DNA of 19,635 nucleotides, taken from positions 1-19,635 of the forward strand of contig CANKHS010000009.1 of the NCBI GenBank assembly GCA_947481755.1, written 5' to 3'. The translations under genes and the position numbers were made by a program. The DNA is from Actinomycetota bacterium. Its GTDB lineage: Bacteria > Actinomycetota > Thermoleophilia > Gaiellales > F1-60-MAGs149. The notes beneath the pieces are model-generated. The model made no database searches. It had not been told where the DNA came from and saw nothing but the letters and a program-made list of their open reading frames with translations. Below are positions 14,750-19,635 of the stretch, one piece after another. Numbering within the stretch: position 1 is the stretch's first letter; each line of letters opens with the position of its first letter.

Positions 14750-15595
14750 GTGCGTCGCCTTGGGCTCCTTGTTAGTACTGCGCTCGTTGCTGCGCTGCTG
14801 GCTGGCTGCGGCGTCAAATCTGAGCCGACCAATGCGGGCGCTGCCTTTCCGAGCCACGCGGTCGACGCTGCTGGACAGACAGTTGCGCTCGACGCATCCC
14901 CGACGCGCATCGTGTCGTTTGATGTTGGCGCTACAGCCATCCTGCAGGACCTCGGCCTCGGTGCCATCACAACGACCGCAACGGCTTCAACGCTCTCCGC
15001 AGCGGTTGCCGATCCGACGACGACGCTGGTGATCGTCCCAGCCACGATCGATCAGGCACTGCTGCAGACCATCACGCACGCAACAGAGGCACCCGTGTAT
15101 CAGTACGGAGCCAATCCACTTTCGACAGCACCGTCGGCTATTACCCAGTTGGGACTCGTGGTTGGCAAGGGTCCTGAGGCTGCGACGATTGCGAGCGTCG
15201 TTGCCTCTGGGCTGTCAGCACTCGCTGCACAACTCAAGACGGAACCTGCGGTGCGGGTTCTGGTCGAGGGCCGTGGTTTTACCGCCTACGGTCCCGCCAC
15301 ACCAGCCGGCCTCGCTGTGTCGGCAGCTGGCGGAACCAACGTCGTATCCGCCGACCAGCCACTCAACGTGGCAGATATCCTCGGGCTCAATGTTGCCGCC
15401 TGGGTGTCGTTGCAACCGGGTGGCAGTACCTTGGCCTCGCTGCAGGGCTATCCCGAACTTGCTGCTGTGCCGGCGATTACGGATGGTCGCCTCGTACAGG
15501 TTCCGGACGACGGCTACCCCATCGATGCTGCGTTGCCTGCTGCCCTCCAAGCACTCGCCGATGATCTCCACGCCGCGCCGGTCACGACCGGATGA
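14750..15595 (+). CDS. Substrate-binding lipoprotein of the BtuF/FhuD-like (class III) type
   Basis: A 281-residue exported lipoprotein. The signal peptide is VRRLGLLVSTALVAALLAGC, with lipobox LAGC and lipidated Cys20. The mature protein starts with a short linker, then VDAAGQTVALDASPTRIVSFDVGATAILQDLGLG, the usual first lobe of cluster A-II/class III binding proteins for cobalamin, haem or iron-siderophore, with DILGLNVAAWVSLQPG and DGRLVQVPDDGYPIDAALPAAL in the second lobe. No ABC permease or ATPase gene lies nearby, so its ligand and partner are unknown; a sensory or scavenging role is possible. The start is GTG 14750 on promoter evidence (ATG 14741 is the alternative). The stop overlaps the CPBP gene (ATGA), implying coupled translation. 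Confidence 0.8.
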   Translation: MRRLGLLVSTALVAALLAGCGVKSEPTNAGAAFPSHAVDAAGQTVALDASPTRIVSFDVGATAILQDLGLGAITTTATASTLSAAVADPTTTLVIVPATIDQALLQTITHATEAPVYQYGANPLSTAPSAITQLGLVVGKGPEAATIASVVASGLSALAAQLKTEPAVRVLVEGRGFTAYGPATPAGLAVSAAGGTNVVSADQPLNVADILGLNVAAWVSLQPGGSTLASLQGYPELAAVPAITDGRLVQVPDDGYPIDAALPAALQALADDLHAAPVTTG

Positions 15596-16293
15596 GTGCG
15601 CCAGAGCCTCGCAGAGGATTCAGTCTCTGGCTCCTGCTCGCTCTGCCGCTCGTCGTGCAATTTGGATTCGTTGCGCTCGCGGCGAGCCTTGCCTCCCAGT
15701 TCCTTGAGATGCCGAAGGACAGCACGTCCTTCTACAACCTTCCCCAAGCCACGATCCTCTTTACGGCGTACATCGTCTTCGCCGGCACGATCTGGTTTGT
15801 TGCGCGCCGGGTTGGACCGCCCCGTGAGGTGCTCGCGGTCCGTCGCACTCCGTTGGGCCGTGCCGTCGGACTCAGCGTCATTGCCCTCGTTGTCGGTGTT
15901 GGTGCATCGGCACTCCTCGATCCGATTTTTCATGGCTCGGCCAGCCAGAAGATCGAGCTCGGTCCGTTTCCCGGTACGCCCGCGAGTGTGATCGCAATCG
16001 TGCTCAGCGCCGTCACGATCATCGGTGGTGCAGCGCTGACCGAAGAACTCTACTTTCGCGGTCTTTTATACGGCCAGTTAGACCGCCGCTGGGGTGCCGC
16101 CTCCGCCGTCGTTGGGTCGGCTGGGCTCTTCGGTTTAGCCCATTTTGAGCCAAATGCGTTCCCCTCTCTGTTTGCCCTTGGCCTTGTCTTGGGGTTCCTG
16201 CGCCTGAAGACCAGCTCGTTCTGGCCCGGCGTTGGCGTCCACGCCGCGAACAACGTATTGGCGTTCACTGCGCTACTGCTGGCGTTGAAGTAG
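15592..16293 (+). CDS. CPBP-family intramembrane metalloprotease (CAAX protease/bacteriocin-processing type)
   Basis: A 233-residue polytopic membrane protein with about six to seven helices. The Abi/CPBP active-site set is intact: ALTEELYFRG with Glu151, Glu152 and Arg156, LFGLAHFEPN with His184, and GVGVHAANN with His217 and Asn221. Members cleave prenylated or other peptides in the membrane, or act as scaffolds; substrates are rarely known. The ATG overlaps the stop of the upstream lipoprotein gene as ATGA, with no Shine-Dalgarno, so it is probably translated by coupling. Linkage to a lipoprotein is suggestive but proves no functional tie. A promoter for the following chorismate mutase begins around its stop codon. 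Confidence 0.9.
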   Translation: MSAPEPRRGFSLWLLLALPLVVQFGFVALAASLASQFLEMPKDSTSFYNLPQATILFTAYIVFAGTIWFVARRVGPPREVLAVRRTPLGRAVGLSVIALVVGVGASALLDPIFHGSASQKIELGPFPGTPASVIAIVLSAVTIIGGAALTEELYFRGLLYGQLDRRWGAASAVVGSAGLFGLAHFEPNAFPSLFALGLVLGFLRLKTSSFWPGVGVHAANNVLAFTALLLALK

Positions 16294-16341
16294 CGGGTTT
16301 TCTCGTATGCTCCGCGCGTCTACGCAGTAGGAGTGCACGTG
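16285..16341 (+). promoter_or_regulatory. Promoter and ribosome site of the chorismate mutase gene
   Basis: TTGAAG (16285-16290), 15 bases, TATGCT (16306-16311), then AGGAG (16329-16333) five bases before GTG 16339. The spacer is short. This gene thus appears to have a leader of about 20 bases. The AGGAG site rules out the in-frame GTG at 16333, which overlaps it. Confidence 0.5.
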
Positions 16342-16629
16342 AGCGACCAGTCCAGCGATCCGATCGTCGAGCAGTTCCGCAACCAGATCACCGATACCGA
16401 TCTCGCGATCCTCGAAGCGATCAACAAGCGCATTACGACCGTCCGCAAATTGCACGCGTATAAGGCCGAGCAGGGCTACGACGCCGTCGATCCCGCCCGT
16501 GAGGATTGGCTGACGCAGTACCTCCAGCGCTGCAACAAGGGTCCGTTGTCGAACGACGAGGTCGCCATTCTCTGGCGCTCGATTATCGATTCGACACTGC
16601 GCGAAGTTGCGCGCCTGCGCGACGCCTGA
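16339..16629 (+). CDS. Stand-alone chorismate mutase (AroQ type)
   Basis: A 96-residue all-helical protein that converts chorismate to prephenate, the first step towards Phe and Tyr. It matches the AroQ pattern: FRNQITDTDLAILEAINKRITTVRKLHAYKAEQGYDAVDPAREDWL, with the first-helix Arg, the KR and R of helix 1, the Lys of HAYKAEQG and the DPxRE motif all in place, and a third helix VAILWRSIIDSTLREVARL. The family's usual Gln near the C-terminus falls on REVAR here (Glu), which also occurs in other members. It is a short single-domain version, about the length of other monofunctional AroQ proteins. The start is GTG 16339. It ends 11 bases from the convergent DUF151 gene. Confidence 0.88.
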   Translation: MSDQSSDPIVEQFRNQITDTDLAILEAINKRITTVRKLHAYKAEQGYDAVDPAREDWLTQYLQRCNKGPLSNDEVAILWRSIIDSTLREVARLRDA

Positions 16630-16640
16630 ATCGACGCTGC

Positions 16641-17147
16641 TTAGTCGTCGGCGCCGAATTCGTCCGGGCGGACGTCTTCGAGAAACTGTTTGAAGTCCTC
16701 GACGAGCTGCTCCGGGTCTGCGCCCGTGGCTGCCTCGCTGTTCTCGTCTTCCATCTGGATCGCGCTCTGTTCGATCACGTCGTCGGCGGCAAAGATCGGT
16801 GCCTTAGCGCGTAGTGCCAGCGCAATCGCATCGCTTGGTCGTGCATCCAGTTCGACCTCGCTGCCGTCACGTTGCAGCGTGATCTTGGCGAAGAAGGTGC
16901 TGTCCTTCATCTCGACCACGCTGATCTTGACGACCTCCGCATCCATCTCGTCGAGCGCGGTCGCGAATAGATCGTGCGTCATCGGGCGCGGGGTCTCGGA
17001 GTCTTGCAGGCGGGCCAAGATCGCAGCCGCTTCCGGGTGTCCAATCCAGATCGGCAAAAAGCGATTCGTCAGCACCGTCTTGAGCAACACAATCGGCTGT
17101 TTGCCAACCATGTCGAACGACACCCCGTAGACCACCATTTCCTGCAT
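16641..17147 (-). CDS. Bifunctional nuclease family (DUF151) protein
   Basis: A 168-residue protein of the DUF151/BFN family, reported to have RNase and DNase activity in plants and named accordingly in bacteria. Residues 1-135 fit the family: MVVYGVSFD, PIVLLKTVLTNRFLPIWIGHPEAAAI (18-43), MTHDLFATALDEMDAEVVKISVVEMKDSTFFAKI and LDARPSDAIALALRAKAPIFAADDVIE. The last 30 residues are an acidic tail (Glu, Asp), ending FGADD. The start at 17147 follows TACACT by six bases, and the ribosome site is absent. It lies 31 bases after FabF on the same strand, so readthrough is also likely. The bacterial role is not settled. Confidence 0.9.
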   Translation of the reverse strand: MQEMVVYGVSFDMVGKQPIVLLKTVLTNRFLPIWIGHPEAAAILARLQDSETPRPMTHDLFATALDEMDAEVVKISVVEMKDSTFFAKITLQRDGSEVELDARPSDAIALALRAKAPIFAADDVIEQSAIQMEDENSEAATGADPEQLVEDFKQFLEDVRPDEFGADD

Positions 17148-17153
17148 GGCCTC

Positions 17154-17159
17154 AGTGTA
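17154..17159 (-). promoter_or_regulatory. -10 box for a leaderless start (DUF151 gene)
   Basis: TACACT on the minus strand, six bases, then ATG at 17147. It is in the 31-base gap after fabF and is the same hexamer and spacing as at 12402-12407. Confidence 0.55.
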
Positions 17160-17178
17160 CGTGGAAGGGGGTCTGTCG

Positions 17179-18411
17179 TTAGCCGCGCTTGAGAATCAGC
17201 ACGGCGTTTTGACCACCGAAACCAAAAGCATTGATCATCACGCCAGGCTGGTCCAGCGTCGCCGGTGCACCCTGGACGAGATTGATATCGCAGGCCGGAT
17301 CGGGATTGTCGAGGTTCATCACCGGCGGCACGACGCCATGGTGAGCAATCAACGCACCGATCGCAGCGCTAAAGGCTCCGGCAGCGCCGAGTCCATGCCC
17401 GAGCACAGCCTTGGGTGCGGTGACGGGCGGACAGTCAGAACCCGTCCCCAAAATCCGGCCAACCGCGCCGGCCTCACTGGCGTCGTTCAGTTGCGTGCCC
17501 GTACCGTGGGCGACGACCGCGCCGATCTCATTCGGAGCGAGCCCGGACTTGCTCAGTGCGGCGCGAATTGCCAGTTCCGCACCCGCGCCGTTCGGGTCGG
17601 GCGCGGTGACATGGAAGGCGTCGCACGAGAGCCCAGCCCCGGCCAGCGTCGCGTAGATGCGGGCGCCTCGGGCCTCGGCGTGCTCGAGTGTTTCGAGCAC
17701 GAGCATCGCGGCGCCCTCAGCGGGGATGAAGCCGGTCCGGTTCGAATCGAATGGTCGTGAGAGCGTGCTGGGATCGCCCTCAGCAGTCGACAGTGCGCCG
17801 GCGTTGGCGAGGCTGCTCATCAGATACGGCGTCAGGGCCGCATCGCTGGCGCCCGCGAGCATGATGTCCGCGTCGCCCCGCTGCAGCGTGTGGAAGCCTT
17901 CCGCGACGGCAATCGTGCCGGCCGCACAGGCTCCCACGCCTGCGGTGACAGGACCGGTCACACCAAACTGGATGGCGGCGTTGGCCGCTGCCATGTTGCC
18001 CGAGACAAGCGGTACGTACAACGGCCCGGTGCGCTCCGGCTTCTCGAGGTGCTTGATGACCTCGTCGTCGCCCTCGGGGATGCCGCCGGCGCCCGTGTGG
18101 ATCGTGATGCCCGTGCGCGGACCCGAGATGTCGTCAAGCCCTGCGTCGGCAACGGCGAGTCGCGCAGCAACAATCGCGAACTGCGCAAAGCGTCCCATCC
18201 GGCGAGCCGCGCGCTTGTCCATGTACGGCGTCAAGTCGAAGTCTTCGATCGGGGCCGCGTGGCGGGCGGGTAGCGCGTCGTACTCTGCCCCCTCGAGGCG
18301 GCGAATGCCCGAGCGGTGTTCCATCAACGACGACCACAGCGCCTCGTGCCCATTCCCGGTTGGACCCACGATCCCGATCCCGGTAATGACAACAGTGCGC
18401 GAGTCAGTCAT
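17179..18411 (-). CDS. fabF: 3-oxoacyl-ACP synthase II (beta-ketoacyl-ACP synthase, FabF)
   Basis: A 410-residue condensing enzyme that elongates acyl-ACP in type II fatty acid synthesis; the length is that of FabF. It starts MTDSRTVVITGIGIVGPTGNG. The active-site triad is Cys162 (GVGACAAGT), His302 (VVAHGTGTQLND) and His339 (VLGHGLGAAG), almost at the E. coli positions (163, 303, 340). The C-terminus has MINAFGFGGQNAVLILKRG. The residue before Ala-Cys is Gly rather than the usual Thr, and HGTST reads HGTGT; these are mild variants. The ATG at 18411 is chosen from family homology; CAGACT lies six bases upstream, nearly a TANNNT box. No acpP or fabG neighbour is present, so it is an isolated fab gene next to tRNA-Ile. 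Confidence 0.94.
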   Translation of the reverse strand: MTDSRTVVITGIGIVGPTGNGHEALWSSLMEHRSGIRRLEGAEYDALPARHAAPIEDFDLTPYMDKRAARRMGRFAQFAIVAARLAVADAGLDDISGPRTGITIHTGAGGIPEGDDEVIKHLEKPERTGPLYVPLVSGNMAAANAAIQFGVTGPVTAGVGACAAGTIAVAEGFHTLQRGDADIMLAGASDAALTPYLMSSLANAGALSTAEGDPSTLSRPFDSNRTGFIPAEGAAMLVLETLEHAEARGARIYATLAGAGLSCDAFHVTAPDPNGAGAELAIRAALSKSGLAPNEIGAVVAHGTGTQLNDASEAGAVGRILGTGSDCPPVTAPKAVLGHGLGAAGAFSAAIGALIAHHGVVPPVMNLDNPDPACDINLVQGAPATLDQPGVMINAFGFGGQNAVLILKRG

Positions 18412-18470
18412 GCGGAGAGTCTGGCGGATGCACCGGCGTTGCCGCCGCACGTCTGGTGTCGTGGACCCGA

Positions 18471-18544
<74 letters not shown>

Positions 18545-18553
18545 GACGGCGCG

Positions 18554-18559
18554 AGTCTA
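18554..18559 (-). promoter_or_regulatory. -10 box of tRNA-Ile
   Basis: TAGACT on the minus strand ends nine bases before the mature 5' end of the tRNA. No clear -35 is visible; GTGACC (18590-18585) is too far away at about 25 bases. Confidence 0.42.
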
Positions 18560-18661
18560 TCGAAGGCCGGGCCTCCCCTGCGATGGTCACCTGTCGGGAG
18601 TCCTCTCTGCGCGCGCAGCGCAACGCGAAGGAACGTACTCAGCCCCGCTCGCTTTGTGCTT

Positions 18662-18672
18662 ATTGTGACAAT
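18662..18672. promoter_or_regulatory. AT-rich perfect inverted repeat (possible operator)
   Basis: ATTGT-G-ACAAT is a perfect 5-bp dyad around one base, in a locally AT-rich stretch (TTATTGTGACAATTTATG) that stands out from its GC-rich surroundings. The size and symmetry are those of a small repressor half-site pair, but no regulator gene is adjacent and one copy is seen, so this is tentative. Confidence 0.28.
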
Positions 18673-18860
18673 TTATGCAGCGCACCGGCCGCTTAGCGGG
18701 GTGCCACTCGAGTGCTAGATCCTGAACATGCCCGTCGCCGTCGCGCTGGTCGTGAAGCCGTTCTACACCAGGGTGGCCCTCGTGCTGAAGGGCGTGGCGC
18801 GGTTCGGCAATCGGCGGCCCGCTGTTGTGAGTGCCTGGCTCACCCATCGGTCCGTAACGG

Positions 18861-18890
18861 TTGTACAGCGACGATTGCGGGGACTATCCT
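18861..18890 (+). promoter_or_regulatory. Promoter for a leaderless start (beta-helix gene)
   Basis: TTGTAC (18861-18866), 18 bases, TATCCT (18885-18890), six bases, then ATG at 18897. This is the best -35/-10 pair among the leaderless candidates in the window. Confidence 0.5.
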
Positions 18891-18896
18891 GTGCTG

Positions 18897-19635
18897 ATGC
18901 TTTGCGCTCGTCGGCTCCTCACCGTCGTCCTCGCCCTGATCGCGCTGCTCGCGTGCGCGGGCGCGGTGCAGGCTGCCAACTACTCGGTCGCCAATGCCGA
19001 CTCGGCACAGGGCTCCGACGCCACATGCACACCGTGCCGAACGATCATGGGCGCGCTGCGGTTCGCCGCTCGACATGCCGGCGATGATCGGGTACTGCTC
19101 GGGACCGGCACGTACCGCGGCAACCTCGTCATCCGCGACGCCGATCGCGTCTGGATCGCCGGTGCCGGTGCGCGCACCGTGATCGCCGGCAACGTCGACA
19201 TCGGTACGCCGAACCGCGACGACCTGTACATTCCCGACTCGTATCGCGAACAGGGGCGCTCCGTCACATTCACCGGCCTTGTGCTCTCGAGCCCCGGCGA
19301 GGCGATCAGCGCGGAGCGGGTGGACGTGGTGATCACCGATGCCTCCGTCGTCGGCACCGTCAACGTCCTGAGCGCCGCGCTGGACGCCTATCGGTCCACG
19401 ATCACGGCCAACGGGTGCTCGCCCGGCATCGTCCTCGACGTCGGAAACATCGGCGATGCCGCGCACCCTCTCGAAGTCGGCCAGGACGTCACCTCCAATG
19501 TGGTGCAGACGTCTGTCCGGGGCGCCCCGGTGATTACCTACGGCGGCTCGCGCAACGTGTTCGACCTGCTGCTCGTGAATCAATCGCTCCTCATTGGCGA
19601 CGTGGCAGGGTGCCCGCGGGCGATCGGCCATGCCC
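18897..19635 (+). CDS. Secreted right-handed parallel beta-helix protein (C-terminus beyond window)
   Basis: My translation gives 246 residues open to the right edge. A signal peptide (LLTVVLALIALLACAGAVQA, cleavage near 26-27) precedes a mature protein starting ANYSVANADSAQGSD. Cys44 and Cys47 (DATCTPCRT) are followed by TIMGALRFAARHAGDDRVLLGTGTYRGNLVI, the capping and first-coil pattern of pectin-lyase-fold proteins with an 'ADSGxGSxR'-like start, then repeated short beta strands such as VVITDASVVGTVNV and AYRSTITANG. I know of no catalytic residues; many such proteins bind or cut polysaccharide, or serve as surface structures. The start at 18897 fits the promoter six bases upstream and leads straight into the signal peptide. 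A longer downstream repeat region is expected. Confidence 0.78.
   Translation, partial: MLCARRLLTVVLALIALLACAGAVQAANYSVANADSAQGSDATCTPCRTIMGALRFAARHAGDDRVLLGTGTYRGNLVIRDADRVWIAGAGARTVIAGNVDIGTPNRDDLYIPDSYREQGRSVTFTGLVLSSPGEAISAERVDVVITDASVVGTVNVLSAALDAYRSTITANGCSPGIVLDVGNIGDAAHPLEVGQDVTSNVVQTSVRGAPVITYGGSRNVFDLLLVNQSLLIGDVAGCPRAIGHA

Larger units (their letters stand above)
18545..18896. other. Gene-poor gap between tRNA-Ile and the beta-helix gene
   Basis: No convincing gene lies in these 352 bases. One minus-strand frame (18847-18587) is open for 86 codons; its C-terminal part has CINCHNKHKASGAEYVPSRC, a CxxC followed by a third Cys, which could be a zinc-ribbon or HNH-like remnant, but the N-terminal part is low in recognisable structure and has no good ribosome site. 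The gap also holds the AT-rich palindrome at 18662-18672 and, at its right end, the promoter of the next gene. Confidence 0.5.

Noticed and set aside
18728..19087. Plus-strand open frame of 119 codons in the gap
   Set aside because: It runs into the beta-helix gene in another frame, has no ribosome site or -10 box, and its second half is Arg-rich as in out-of-frame reading.
18840..19631. Minus-strand open frame of 263 codons at the right edge
   Set aside because: The plus strand here encodes a signal peptide and beta-helix pattern with a well-placed promoter; the minus product is a low-complexity Arg/Asp/Gly/Val-rich shadow.

Overview
This GC-rich window (about 60% GC by eye) looks chromosomal and actinobacterial, most likely from the class Thermoleophilia or a relative. 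The pointers are a GT87-type glycosyltransferase with an exported N-terminal domain of a kind I associate with that class, a secreted beta-helix protein, Suf-type Fe-S assembly, TANNNT -10 boxes and many apparently leaderless starts. This placement is an inference, because there is no rRNA gene. I see no phage, IS element, CRISPR array or resistance gene; the content is mostly housekeeping and cell-envelope functions.

Layout. 1-3110 (minus strand): sufC-sufB-sufD, overlapping and probably translationally coupled; sufD runs off the left edge. 3373-3873 (minus): a DUF4234-like membrane protein with its own terminator. 4000-5502 (minus): a membrane protein fused to a spermidine-synthase-like domain. 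It is divergent from 5608-6840 (plus), a membrane-anchored HtrA protease that ends at a strong hairpin. 6994-7227 (minus): a tiny two-helix membrane protein. 7314-10811 (plus): a lipid kinase, a small polytopic membrane protein and a large membrane glycosyltransferase, plausibly one lipid or lipoglycan unit. 14555-10813 (minus): a class A penicillin-binding protein, a membrane-anchored degenerate LytM/M23-like protein and a YmdB-type phosphodiesterase. 14750-16293 (plus): a substrate-binding lipoprotein overlapping a CPBP intramembrane protease. 16339-16629 (plus): a stand-alone chorismate mutase. 18411-16641 (minus): FabF and a DUF151 'bifunctional nuclease'. 18471-18544 (minus): tRNA-Ile(GAU). 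18545-18896: a gene-poor gap. 18897-end (plus): a secreted parallel beta-helix protein cut by the right edge.

The most informative pattern is in the start sites. Seven genes have a TANNNT hexamer 6 or 7 bases before the chosen ATG/GTG and no Shine-Dalgarno, so their mRNAs are probably leaderless. This pattern also decides the start codon for several of them. Only a few genes (sufC, the DUF4234 gene, chorismate mutase, probably the PBP) have a clear Shine-Dalgarno, and others begin inside the stop codon of the gene before them. I found no convincing new defence or mobile system. The parts most worth a second look are the PBP / degenerate M23 / YmdB cluster, the lipid kinase / membrane protein / glycosyltransferase cluster, and several enzymes with altered motif residues.
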